Of a DNA stretch of 64,000 nt, positions 51,744 to 62,497 are shown one piece after another (position 1 is the first letter of the stretch; each line of letters begins with the position of its first letter). The stretch comes from Crambe crambe (Eukaryota > Porifera > Demospongiae > Poecilosclerida > Crambeidae): positions 806,001-870,000 of the forward strand of contig OZ004596.1 in NCBI GenBank assembly GCA_963924555.1, read 5' to 3'. The translations under genes and the position numbers were made by a program. The notes under the pieces were generated by a model. That model had not been told where the DNA came from and did no database searches. It was given only the letters and a program-made list of their open reading frames with translations.

Positions 51744-54700
51744 CCAAAGGTTCTGATTCGCTGGAAAAGTTCGGATTAAAGACCAATAATCAGAGTGGGA
51801 CTTCTCCAGTTGACGAGGGGGAGTGGTTTGATGCCATGGAAGTGTGGAATCAGGTCTTTCGAGTACGGTACGGGCCACGCCCCAAAATGGAGGAATCTGA
51901 GGAGGTCATCATCCATGCGGCTCCTCCACCCATACCTAATCTCTTGTCCCTCAATCTGACCAACCACTCCAGGAGGGGCAGCTTTGAGTCCTCCGAATCT
52001 GGGGGGTCAAACTCCGAGGAGAGTGACCACACCCCTCTACAAGTCACCGTGGAGAAACCAGGGTCCCTGGCCCGGGGGGACTGGGAGAAGTTTCAGTTCA
52101 AGGTCACCCGGCAACTTCTTGCTCGATACTTCTACAGTTGTGAGTTATCATAGTTGGATGTGCTGGGGAGAGCTGGTTTACTAAAACTTGCAACAAAGCT
52201 TACATACTATGGTTGAGTAGCCACAAACTTCAATACATTATATCAGTCTAAGCAGGACAGAACTAAATTTTATGTGCCAGTAGTTGCTAAAGCAACTGTA
52301 GTGAAAGCTTCTAATTCTGGGAGACAATTCTGGTGTAACAAGTAGTTATCCCTTCAATGGTGTGTGCAGAAGCAGGTTTTTTTTTTTTTTTGTGCCACTG
52401 TGAATATCATCATATCATATGGTACATGTTGTTTTAGTGTAAGAACACTGCCTGGTTAGGATGATATTGGGATTGGTTGTTTAGTGTAAGAACACTGCCT
52501 GGTTAGGGATTGGAATCTTTTCTTTTTCTAGGGCTGTCTCATTGTCGCTACATGTCCAAAGTCCGAGCGTGTGTTTCTCACTTGGTAGGCGCTACAGTAC
52601 TCCATCCCAAGAACCACACCCACATAAACAGTGGGCTGACCCGAGAGGAATGGGACGCCTTTCTCCAACTGAAAGATGTAAGATCCTTCACTCCGTTATT
52701 ATGTAGTGATAAGCTCTTTTTGATGTCAAATTACATAATGGTCCTTATGCTTCTCTTTACAGAGACAAAAGAGATGGTCTGAACTTATTGAGAAGATTTA
52801 CTTTGGAGGTGTGAACCACGACATTAGGAAAGAGGTACTGCTAATAATTATACATATATGTCATGTGACTAGCATGTGACTAACATAATAGTGTTGCTCT
52901 AATTTACTGGTTTGTTACTACTGTAGTTAGCATGTTCAGTAGAATGTTAGTGTGCTCACTGGTTCATTTTACTAGAATATTCAGGGTTGTTTTACTAGAA
53001 TATCACTAGATTGTTTTACTAGAATATCACTAGATTGTTTTACTAGAATATCACTAGATTGTTTTACTAGAATATCACTAGATTAGAATTCTATGGACTG
53101 TAGGTGTGGCCATTCCTGCTGGGTCTGTACCCCATGAATTCCACTGAGCAGGAGAGGGAAGATATACTCCGCCACTCAACTGAGCAGTACACAGCGACTC
53201 TGGCCGAGTGGAAGTCAGTAGAGGACACAAAAAAAGAAGTGGAGCTGGAGGCAGTCTTGGTGAATGGCTACCAAGTGAGGAACAGAGAAGCCTCGGCCTC
53301 ATTGTCTACAATTTCCCCGTCTCCTTCCGATTCACCCTCAAAAAGTGCTGGTAGTAGTCCTGACTTGTCAAACGACATATCACATGACAGATCACATGAT
53401 CAGTATGATGATCTAGCTGTGTTTGATACTCAATCACATGACGAAAACAGTTTCCCGTCGCCTAATCGGTCACATGAGCATTCACCTAGTAAACATTCGA
53501 AAAAGGCAGAAGCAAGTCCTGGTCATTCTGAGGGAGGTCGTCTGGAGGAGAATTTGGAGGCGACTCCTGATCATTCCAACCAAGAAGATGATTTGCAGGA
53601 AGTCCCACCGCCACCGGTGCTCTCTCCAGACCCGATAGAAGCCGTTATGTTGTCACTCAAACTTGACTCCAAAGGAAAACTATTTGCAAAGGAGCTGTAC
53701 AACATCGACAAAGACATCCCTCGGTGTGACAGAGACTACTGGTAAAGAGAGAATCTTGGTTTCTATCGTACAATGTTTGAGTGTACTGTGTCAACAAGCC
53801 CTCCACTTTAATTCTGGAGAGGATGGGTACTGGTAGGCTACTCCTTGATCCACACTTCTTTTTCTTGCAGGTACTTCCAGAAGGACAGCAACTTGAGTAA
53901 GCTGAGGAATGTGATGTGCAGCTTCGTGTGGGGACACATTAACGAAGGATATTCCCAAGGCATGTGTGACCTCCTTTCTCCCTTGCTGGTGATACTGGAC
54001 AATGAAGTCCTGGCGTACAGCTGTTACCTCAAGATTATGGAGTCTGCCATTAAGCTCTTTCCTCCTCACACTCTCATGAACACACGTCTTGCCAATGTAC
54101 AGATCCTACTCCAGGTATTATGCCATGTGTAAGGTTGTCATGTTTACATTAATTATACAGTTTCAACTATAAAGTTTTCATTTTATGATTTGTGGTTGAT
54201 ATGGGCAAGACACACATAGGACCCAGCCTTTTGTCCTTTGTTGAGAGGTTCTCCTCTTTCAGAGTGTCCTTTATTGGAGGTTCCACTGTATACACTTTCT
54301 GTGGCTTAGGGTGGAAATTGGTTGTTGGTTTTGGGGCCCTTATTATGGAGAAAGTGTCGAATGAACAAGATTCGATTTTCTCTTTCAGGTGATGGAGCCA
54401 GAATTTCACCAGTACTTGGCTGACCGACCAATGGGAGATGGCCTCTTCTATGCTTACAGATGGCTTCTTGTCTCCTTCAAGAGAGGTAATCAGCAACCAC
54501 TTTCTAGTTTCCAAGTGATCATATAACCTTCTTTTCTTTTATCAGAATTTTGCTATGATAGTATATTTCGGCTGCTTGAGACCATTTGGGTTGCCAGAAT
54601 AAATGGTATTACGCAAAACTTTGAGGAATTTTTTGCTTTGGCCATCATGAAACAGTTCAAGTAAGTTGTTAGTATTTTTGACTACCCTTTACCTAAAATT

Positions 54701-54936
54701 TAACCCTTTACCTATTTAGATCTGCCATAATGGATGCTCACCTTGACCCATCAGATATTTTAAATCTTTTTACTGGTAAGATTATTGTGAGTACAAAGAT
54801 GTAGTGAGTGTAATTCCATATTTTTTTGGTCACAGACTTGGCAGAGAAACATGCCATTGATGGCGAGGCCACAATCAAAATAGCACAGGAGATCATCCAA
54901 ACCTTGCAGTCTGACCTTACCAGAAAGGACTGCTGA
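48266..54936 (+). CDS. SGSM: SGSM1/2-type RUN and TBC domain Rab-GAP
   Basis: SGSM proteins bind Rap/Rab GTPases and accelerate Rab hydrolysis. Eighteen exons (48266-48395, 48483-48765, 49209-49276, 49786-49879, 50013-50046, 50254-50367, 50516-50628, 51209-51282, 51398-51576, 51743-52139, 52532-52677, 52763-52834, 53104-53741, 53871-54114, 54389-54485, 54546-54660, 54720-54775, 54836-54936) join to 984 aa. The RUN domain is in exons 1-4 (DILSYGVKRRYQSFRSK, KVGWIRAALVEGKLQ). A PH-like SGSM region follows (SALWKTVMSIDIVNQI, LILIGYDGIAHPPLLFP, QPSFFLFLECLENSL). The TBC domain starts in exon 11, is split by an acidic Ser-rich insert in exon 13, and has the arginine finger IDKDIPRCDR and glutamine finger GYSQGMCDLL, so GAP activity is likely. 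Human SGSM1/2 have similar order and length. A (TC)33 tract and a 24-bp repeat array abut two acceptors. Confidence 0.93.
51673..51738. repeat. (TC)33 microsatellite before an SGSM splice acceptor
   Basis: 66 bases of pure TC followed directly by ATAG and exon 10 at 51743, on the sense strand. Confidence 0.95.
52428..52507. repeat. Short duplication in SGSM intron 10
   Basis: The phrase 'gtgtaagaacactgcctggt' followed by TAGG occurs twice, about 45 bp apart. Confidence 0.8.
52988..53084. repeat. 24-bp tandem repeat before an SGSM acceptor
   Basis: Four near-perfect units of TGTTTTACTAGAATATCACT plus AGAT, with a diverged half-copy upstream. The array ends about 20 bases before the 3' splice site at 53103/53104. 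Confidence 0.9.
54186..54295 (-). mobile_element. Fragment of a DNA-transposon or MITE terminal repeat
   Basis: Read on the minus strand the segment has TACAGTGGAACCTCCAATAA followed by AGGACACTCTGAAAGAGGAG and AACCTCTCAACAAAGGACAA. Repeated AACCTC..AAAGGACA phrases are typical of terminal repeats of non-autonomous DNA elements seen in many invertebrates (recalled, not searched). A weaker relative with CAGTGGA and AAGGACAAAAG-type sequence sits at about 4785-4850. No transposase is seen. Confidence 0.4.
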
Positions 54937-55313
54937 GAGAACACACTGGGAGCAAGAGATTATAATAGTTCAATTTCATGACTTTTTTTACTCTTTAAAA
55001 TCATCACTTCGAATTTCATTGCACTTTTCTTGGCACACTTAGTGCATTCTTTACATGCAGTGGTTAAGAGGGAGTAGTAATTAGAGTGGGTGTAAGGTAA
55101 CATTACTCCACATCACATTATGTGGAGTCCTGTCCCAAGAATCAGATTTCTTTTTGGAGAATTCCTGAGCAATAAGTCTGCAATGCCCATAATTACTGCA
55201 CTGCCCGTCATACTTCCATAGTACAAATGGCTACTATTAAAAAAATGATGGATAAAAAATTAGAAGGGATGCTATATTATATTGGCTACTGATCTGGGGT
55301 GAATGAGTGTTGC
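54937..55313. other. Convergent 3' region, SGSM / TPST
   Basis: A 377-bp spacer with both 3' UTRs. Nothing coding or repeated is evident. Confidence 0.5.
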
Positions 55314-56570
55314 CTACTGTTTTACTGGAGGAGGTGGACGTGGGTAGCCCAGCTCCTTCAACATATCGCACTCGCTGTAGATTTGCCGCTGCATGTCGAG
55401 AGGCATCTTAGTTCTCCACTTTTCAATGGCATTCGTGTGGATGGCTTCTCTCACTTGATTTGATGAAGGCTCCAACCTAGTACACATATGATGGTAAGGC
55501 CATCATTATAATTATTTCGCTATAGGTCATGTGATCCTGAAAATCAGGCACTGGCCAAGCGGGCAACCAAACTAAGCCAGCCACGCCACAAAAATAGGGT
55601 CCATAATCTTATGCTTATCAATCAACAAAAACATTCCCAAAATCTATGTTTCATCCCACCTTGATAAAGACACCTCCTTGTTTATCAACTCGTGGTGACG
55701 CAGAACGTTGTCATGCCACGGAACATTGACAAACTTCAATATCCGTTGCATCCATTCCTTTGGATTCTTGACCAACTTCTCGTAGTACACCTCCAAGCAG
55801 CGCCCTCTTCCAAGGATGCTGCAATCTCGTGACATACGAGTCATCATTTTGTTCCAAAACATTGCTGCTGACAAGTAGTTCTTTGAATTCACACCGGAAA
55901 TGGTCACATTTCGACTCACAATGGAGTAAGCCACAGCTCGTCCATCTCGAATCAACAGGATGAACTTTGACTTTGGGTAGATTCTCAACACATCATTCAT
56001 ATAGTTGAGGACAAGAGGATCCTTGTTGCAGAGGTATTCTGCTGGAGATCCGTGACCCAGGATGATCTCTGTGATAAATGCTCGCATGGCACGATCCAAA
56101 ATAGCATCCTTAATGCCAGCTTCTAAAAGGCGTCGGTGCTCCTTCTCTGATCGATTCCAACGACTTCTCATGGCGAGAACTCTAGGGATGACACGAGTTT
56201 CTTCCCCACAGCGAATGTCTGGGTGAGCATCCAACATGGCCCTCACCAAAGTGGTCCCACTCCTGGGAACACCACCCACGAAGATTATCTGTCGTGACTC
56301 CATGGAGGAAATGATGGAGGTTGCTTTGAGCCTTTCTGCAACTGTTGCATTTGTAGCAGCTACGAGGTGGTTTGGTGAGGGAACTTGAGCTTGAGGATAA
56401 TGGAGGTGATTTTTGATGGTTGGACAATCCTGCTGCGGACAGGACGAGTGAAATTGGAACAGCCTAAAGAGAAGGATACTGTTGGTTAGTAAGCTGAAGA
56501 GCAAGAACAAACGCAAACATTTGAAGTTCCCGAGAACTCTTGACATCTTCCTACTCAAAATAGCTATCAT
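55314..56570 (-). CDS. TPST: Protein-tyrosine sulfotransferase (TPST)
   Basis: TPSTs transfer sulfate from PAPS to tyrosines of secreted proteins in the trans-Golgi. Minus-strand exons 55660-56570 and 55314-55476 give 357 aa. The N-terminus is a type II signal anchor (CLRLFLLFSLLTNSILLFRL). The 5'-phosphosulfate-binding loop is GVPRSGTTLVRAMLDAHPDI, followed by RCGEETRVIPR with the catalytic Glu. The 3'-phosphate motif is ILLIRDGRAVAYSIVSR, and CLEVYYEKLVKNPKEWM is typical of the family. The last exon has SSNQVREAIHTNAIEKWRTK and LKELGYP, close to the vertebrate end. The start ATG faces POLDIP2 across 175 bp. Human TPST1/2 are 370-377 aa and the assignment is secure; the paralogue (1 or 2) is not decidable. 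Confidence 0.94.
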
Positions 56571-56745
56571 AATATAATAGCTAGCAGTGATGCTTCAGGT
56601 GTTCACTTCATAGCTAGCTTCCTAGATCCTCGAGGCTCGTTTCTTTACAATTACAAAGTTTCGGACGCCAGACAACCCTTTCCAGTTTACAGTGTGACCT
56701 TTTCCAATTCTCAGTTTTCATCTTTGCAGGCCAGGGACCAAGGAT
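56571..56745. promoter_or_regulatory. Divergent promoter, TPST / POLDIP2
   Basis: 175 bp between opposing start codons. Shared control is inferred from layout. Confidence 0.45.
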
Positions 56746-58386
56746 ATGAATCGTTCTCTACAGGTAACTGTCTGTTGTAGATGTTTGAGAAGGCTTATAA
56801 AAGGATATCATTCTTCAGTCTACAATCTTAGGTATGCAATAATAATTATAATGCATCATCACAAAGGGTGACTCACTCTACAGTCCCAGATTAGTAGAAG
56901 TTGGAAGAATTGAACCACCTCAGGTGAATGGCTATTATCAAGCTGGACAGGTATTACAGGTCTCATGATTATGCCTCAGAAGTTACTTGTACCAAATAAT
57001 TCACTCCTATAGTTTTTCCTTCATCGGATTTTTGGGTATCGTGGGGTGCTCCTGTTTCCATGGATGGCCAGAGTATACGACAGGGATATGTATGGAGGGG
57101 AAAAGAAGTGAGTAGGCAGAATTGAAGAAAAAAAAACACACACACACACACACACACAACAAAAACAACTATAGAGAATGTTTTTCCTTAGGACTTGGGA
57201 AGAGGATGGAGTTCTCTATGAAAATATAAAGAATCTGAAGCCAGAGACGAAAGCATACTATCAAGTGTTGATTGATAACAGGGATATACCCTATGTGGTT
57301 AGTGACGATAGATAATCCAAACTTACAGTGAAAAGATACTCCATTTTTCAGCGTACTCATCCTGAAGCCATTACTTTTCTAGCTGATCACAATGATACTT
57401 CTCTATACTCCTTACCTGGTTAGTAATAATTAGTCTGGCGTAGCTGACCCTTTACCATATGGAATATGGTAAAGGGTCAGCTATGCCGGTACTGTATAAA
57501 ATTATCCTTATGTTACTGTTCTATTTTAGGGTTGGATTATGTGAGTCATGACGATGTCATTCCTTACACCAATACCAGTGCAGATCCCTTCATCCACGAG
57601 TTGTTCGGTCAATTTCTTGTACCTAGTGAAAGTAAGGAAGGTAAGACTGACAGTATTGGATCAATATTTCCTTGCCATGCTGTCTCAGTGAGTGAGTGTA
57701 ACTATTGCTTCACAGGCCTTTCCTATGTTCCTCGTGATGTTCTGAGTCATTGGAGGGAGAAGAACCATGAATGGCTGGAGCTGAGTGAAGTGCACTGTGA
57801 GACCACTCAGAACGTACGTGTCACTGTCATGCCCTTCTATATGGGTTGGATCAAAACAGAAAATAAAAAAGACAGAACCCACTGGTGGAGGTAAATCCAA
57901 TTAACTACTCTAAGCAGAGAGGTATTCTTAATTCAGGGGGAGAAAGATGTTAGTGGGAGATATTTCTTGTGGTGTAGATACAACATTCGAATTGAGAGTT
58001 TAAATGGAGAGCAGATCCAATTGAGGGAGAGGCTATGGAAGATATACAGCATATCTGGGACTCTAGAGACTGTAGGAGGAAGAGGAGTGATTGGACAGGT
58101 AAATCACCACGACCCACTCTATGATTCTCATTACTTCTGGTGTTAATATAGGAACCAATCTTCAATGCAACTCAACCTGCATTCCAGTATAGCAGTTGTG
58201 TTTCATTACGCTCCCCTACTGGTCACATGTGGTTAGTTAGTTTTCTGTTGACATTATTTGAGTTTCAAGTCTCTTTGGTTACGTATGTTGTGTAGGGGGA
58301 CTTTCAGAATGGACAGACAGGATAGGAGTTCTTTTAATGTCAGGGTGCCACCATTTTGTCTTGAAAGTCACCAGGAAAGGAACTAA
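56746..58386 (+). CDS. POLDIP2: POLDIP2, polymerase delta-interacting protein 2
   Basis: POLDIP2 is a mitochondrial and nuclear protein with an HspQ/YccV-like domain and an ApaG (DUF525) domain; it interacts with DNA polymerases and affects mitochondrial metabolism. Ten exons (56746-56831, 56884-56950, 57013-57107, 57192-57297, 57352-57418, 57530-57640, 57716-57890, 57978-58098, 58152-58231, 58296-58386) join to 332 aa. Seen: a basic N-terminus fit for mitochondrial import, YYQAGQFFLHRIFGYRGVLL, FPWMARVYDRD, YYQVLIDNRDIPY, EAITFLADHNDTSLYSLPGL, YVSHDDVIPYT (HspQ part), then WLELSEVHCETTQNVRVTVM, PFYMGW, IYSISGTLETVGGRGVIG and SPTGHMWGTFRM (ApaG part). The first exon could alternatively end at an earlier in-frame donor after MNRSLQ; the longer reading keeps phase. 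Human length is 368. Intron 5 contains a perfect hairpin and intron 3 a CA repeat. Confidence 0.93.
57126..57158. repeat. CA microsatellite in POLDIP2 intron 3
   Basis: An A-run followed by about 12 CA units. Confidence 0.85.
57441..57483. repeat. Perfect 20-bp inverted repeat with 3-nt loop
   Basis: 57441-57460 (TAGCTGACCCTTTACCATAT) is the exact reverse complement of 57464-57483, with loop GGA. The stem extends a few more bases with one mismatch. It lies wholly in POLDIP2 intron 5 and could be a tiny MITE or an extruding or hairpin-RNA structure. Confidence 0.85.
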
Positions 58387-58592
58387 TGGATAATGTACTT
58401 TATAGTGCAGTATCATTCATTATTGGGATCAACAATCAGAGAGTTTTGCATGCTGAATGACATAAGGGTCCCATTCACATCCCCATGTCCCTTCTATTAG
58501 GCAGATAATTTATTATTTGAATAATAATGGTATAGCTAACAGTGAGTGTTAATGGTGAATATGATATAAAATTTAAAAGGTAAATATGCCTG

Positions 58593-60225
58593 TCATGTCT
58601 TTGCAAATAAAGTAGCAAATTCCCTCTGTACTTGTTCCCATCCTAAAATAGAAGGGGAAAAAAAAATTATTCTCAGGTTAAAAGCAGTGTAAATTTTACC
58701 ATCCAAGAGGAAGCTAGCCACTTCATGATGGTTGAATGTTGTTGCTGATCTCTTGTTATCTCTAGCTCTGTGCTTGTGGTAAGCGAATCTTCTAGTGTGT
58801 GATTTGATAACGTCCATGTTAGCTGACCACATGTTCTGGCTGTGTAGCACCAGTGGTGAAGGTTGGTGTGAAATGGGGATGGATTTTGCCTCTACACACT
58901 GATGCTGTGAAGTGGGCAAGCTGTTCTCTTTCGAATCCTTTCTCTCTGTGCTCTGTGATCCATTTTTGAATTCCATAGAATCACCACCATCCCCCAGCCC
59001 CCTACTTTTGTTCTTATGATCCCTTCCATGATGAGGCCTGAATCCACCTCTGCTATTCTGTCGCTGAGTGGCCCATTTTCGACTATTATGATTTCTATTC
59101 CCATAACTAGTTCCATTATACATTTGACCTCTGTTACCAGCATTATCACCACCTCTAGAGTTGTTACTGACCCTCTTTTCTTCATCACCATCACATATTC
59201 TCCTGGTGGTGGACTTTATTGTTCTTGATCGTAGAATTCCAGATTTCCTGCGAATATTGAGAGACACTGGCTTGCTTGTGTTCTGTTCTGGATATTTCTC
59301 TGGTGAGAGTTCCTCAGATGAATCTGACAGGGAAAAGAACTCCTTCTCTAAGTCAGTCACCATTATAGCTTCATTGCTGCTTCCAGACTGCACATTCTCT
59401 GGATGCAGATCTGGTGTGCTTATTGATGACATTTTGGACTCCATTGCTGTCTCTTCTTCATTTTCCTCAATACCTTTAATCTTTGACCAAAAGGCTCCAT
59501 CAGAGTTCTCTTCAATTCCTCCAGAAATTTTGTCATTCTCATTCAACTCCATAGAATCCATATCATCAGTTTTGCTATCCTCAACCAGCAAATGGCTAGC
59601 ATCAGAAAGTCTAACCTCATCACTCTCTTTTATTTCCATTTTTTCATTCAGTGACTGATTAGAGGGAACTGCCTCATAATCTGTGGTTGTCTTCTGCATA
59701 TCCATGTCTTCCCCATGCAGAGCAGTATCATCATAAACCGAGCTGCTGTCATAGTCTGATACTGCACCAGAGTCACTGGTCCATGACCCTTTCGGCCCAT
59801 CCAGTCTAAGCTGATCTATAAGAGCTGAGAGTTGAATAGCTATTGGTTCAAAGATATCAAAGGAGACATTGCAGGATTGAAGTGATAAAGCACCACTTTC
59901 GAGAACGGTGTAATCTTCAGAAACCAATTCAGATATTTGCCTGGCTACTTCCTTCATGGTAGACAGCTGAAGAAGTAAAATATAGCTGGGTCAGTATCTT
60001 TGCAGGGCCCAGGAGAACAGCTAGCATGCTAGACGCTTGCTAGGCTCTAGCGATATTAGCATGATAGTTTACCTTGAATTGGACATTTCCATCACTATCC
60101 GGGCTTTCTGAAAACATGGTGGAGTCATATAGCTCGCAAAAGGTGTCTGCATTACCAAAGCGAAGAGCTCTGCCCAGTTTGAAGCATTCGGATATTGCCA
60201 GCTGCCGTGGTGTCGAGTCTTCCAT
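58593..60225 (-). CDS. Unidentified 489-aa acidic, low-complexity protein
   Basis: Exons 60073-60225, 58700-59966 and 58593-58642 join in phases 0 and 1. I do not recognise the family. The first 120 residues look folded and helical (PRQLAISECFKLGRALRFGN, ARQISELVSEDYTVLESGAL, IAIQLSALIDQLRLDG). The next 200 are Asp/Glu/Ser-rich and disordered. A basic Arg/Gly/Asn-rich stretch follows (RGGDNAGNRGQMYNG, GGFRPHHGRDHKNKSRG), suggesting RNA binding. The end is a conserved-looking helix, TFNHHEVASFLLDGWEQVQR, that weakly recalls the HEENVRF..EAWQ.V motif of MCRIP proteins; this is a hint only. Its 3' end converges with POLDIP2 (206 bp) and its start faces CDIPT across 140 bp. Confidence 0.65.
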
Positions 60226-60365
60226 TTCGTTTCCAAGGTGAAGAGAAAGTGGGCGGAGTAAACGATTAACACCGTACCGCCCAAGAGCTTACCGGGGTCA
60301 AAGTTCGAATTGCCTGACAGTAACTGTTCTTTTAGTGGCTAGCTTTCATGAATAACCGCAGGAAA
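60226..60365. promoter_or_regulatory. Divergent promoter, unidentified gene / CDIPT
   Basis: 140 bp separate the start codons (122 bp if the upstream in-frame CDIPT ATG is used). No clear motif seen. Confidence 0.4.
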
Positions 60366-61405
60366 ATGGGAGAAAATGTTTACCTGTTCATTCCCAACCT
60401 TATAGGCAAGTCTTTTCTTAGATAAGATTAATATATTGAAGCACTATTGTATAACTCTCAGGTTATGTCAGGGTGATACTGCTCATAGTTGCATTATACT
60501 ATATGATTGATAATTATATTTGGGCTTCTTCATGCTACCTCTTGAGTGGATTTCTTGATGCTTTTGATGGATGGGCTGCTAGACGTTTTAATCAAGGTAT
60601 ATAGGGCAGTAAGGTACTTTGGATGTAGATCAACTCCAGAAATTTTTCCCTTCCCACTGGAAGAATTTTTTGCTACAAATGTTAATTAAGATGAGAATGA
60701 GTATTGGAATTTCCTGAGTTACCTTAACCTTATCGAAACAAAGGTCAGAGAAATAGGTCTATTGCTTCCTCCCCTGATAAATTGGTCTCTGTTCTCCAGA
60801 TCTCTTTAATTTTACTTTAATAAGGTACCAACTTTGGGGCTGTACTTGACATGGTGACGGACAGGTGTGCTACGACTGGTCTCATCATTGGACTGTGCTA
60901 CTTCTACCCCAGCTATGTCTTTGCATTTCAAATGTTGGTCATCTTAGACATTGGCAGTCACTGGATTCAGATGTACACTTCCTTGCTCCATGGTGAAACC
61001 ACACACAAGTCATCCTCAAATATACTTGTGAAGCTGTATTACAGCAAGGTAATCCAATTCAGTGGTTTTACAGTAATCATTATTCTCATTATAGCCTGTT
61101 TTGTTCACATTTTGTGCTGGCAATGAGTTATTCTTTACATCTCTCTACATCTTGTACTTCACGAAAGGATATTTAGGTATAAAATATCAAGCTGGCTCAG
61201 CTGTCCTTTTTAAATGACTATTTTATCTGTTGTAGTGGAGATATTTGGATTCCAAGTTGGCTCGTGGCATATTATTGCTGCACTCTCCTTCCCCATTTCA
61301 GCCATGAAGCAAATAGTGTCAGTTGTCCAGATGGTGACTGCCATGAGTGAACTAGCTTCCGCAGATGTAGTGACCAGAGCACATCAAAGGGATCAGCATT
61401 CATAA
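60366..61405 (+). CDS. CDIPT: CDIPT, phosphatidylinositol synthase
   Basis: CDIPT makes phosphatidylinositol from CDP-diacylglycerol and inositol in the ER membrane. Exons 60366-60405, 60462-60596, 60825-61048, 61095-61176 and 61236-61405 give 216 aa (human 213). The N-terminus MGENVYLFIPNLIG matches the human MPDENIFLFVPNLIG, which favours ATG 60366 over the in-frame ATG at 60348. The CDP-alcohol phosphotransferase signature D-x2-D-G-x2-A-R-x8-G-x3-D-x3-D is complete in DAFDGWAARRFNQGTNFGAV and the following LDMVTD. CAGNELFF and KQIVSVVQMVTA also match. Intron 1 begins with GC (G|GCAAGT). The gene converges with DNAJC30, 137 bp between stops. Confidence 0.95.
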
Positions 61406-61542
61406 ACCACACAGAGATGAACCCCAATTTTATTTTTTGGTAACTGCAGAAATTAGCAAGTTGTAGCATAGTACGATATTGCTATATACATCAGACAATG
61501 ATGATGATATGACTGAAATAAATATTTAAATTTTTAAAAACA

Positions 61543-62386
61543 CTACACTTTGTTTTTGTTCTGTTGTAAAGTTTTTGAAAGAGGCGACCCCACCACCCCC
61601 AGCATAGTTAGAATCACGACTATAATGATAAGCTGGTGGATTGGCTCTGATACAGAGTAATGAGTAGCCCGGACTTTTGCTTCCTCACTTTCCTTTTTAT
61701 CTTGTCTCTGTCTCTTCAGAGCATCTCCATAGTGGGCTCTGTAAAACTCATCGAAGTCAAATTTCACCTTGTCCTTGTCCACAAAACTAGTTTTTCCTTC
61801 AGTCCATGATGGTGTAGTTGGACTACAGTGGAAATAGGAAACTACATAATGATATACTGAACTGAGCAGAGCAGGGTATGTATGATATTCCCAGGTGAGT
61901 AAAATAGATGACATACTGTGAAGTTGTTGTCTGTCTTCCAGGATGGTGATGCAGTATTCTCTTGTCATATCTCTTCCGGAGGTCATACTGGCCTAAAATG
62001 GAATATGCTTCAGTAAGCTCAGTGAACTTTTGATGAGCATCAGGAGTGCCTTTGTTGCGGTCTGGGTGATATTTCATCGATAGCTTGTAGTAAGCTTGCT
62101 TCACTTGCTGTTGGGTTGCTGCAGGTGACACACCAAGGACAGCATAGAGGTCCTTTGGTTTTTCTTTATGGATTCCTCTGTGACCTTTAGTGGAATACCA
62201 GGATACAGGAGGACCTCTGTGACCTGATAGCAGAGGATTTCTAGGCTTTGTAGTGGTGGAGAGGGTCCTATAGTCCGGTTGATAGAGTAGTTTGGTTCCT
62301 GGGCTGGAGGAAGAGCTGTAGCACTCAAGTATAAACCTCCGAGACGCTCCAAAACACTGTCTCCAGCTCCTGCCAAACATCGCCAT
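61543..62386 (-). CDS. DNAJC30: DNAJC30, mitochondrial J-domain protein
   Basis: DNAJC30 is an inner mitochondrial membrane J-protein linked to complex I turnover and ATP synthase. Exons 61917-62386 and 61543-61822 give 249 aa (human 226). The start is ATG 62384-62386; the longer frame begins with GTG. An Arg/Ser-rich presequence is followed by the J domain (DLYAVLGVSPAATQQQVKQA, HPD in MKYHPDRNKG, AYSILGQYDLRKRYD). The family block FDFDEFYRAHYGDALKRQR follows, then a C-terminal transmembrane helix (LIIIVVILTMLGVV). It lies head-to-head with BUD23, 111 bp between starts, as in human 7q11.23. Confidence 0.93.
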
Positions 62387-62497
62387 CAGCCGCACTATAG
62401 GTAACCACGCCTACCACAAATGAACTTTGAACTTCAGAAGTCACGTGGACAATCCGCTGACGGTGCACTTTTTTTTGCAGTCACCTCTTCAATATGC
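62387..62497. promoter_or_regulatory. Divergent promoter, DNAJC30 / BUD23
   Basis: 111 bp between start codons. An upstream ATG at 62494 opens an 8-codon frame (including stop) overlapping the BUD23 start, a possible translational brake. Confidence 0.5.
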
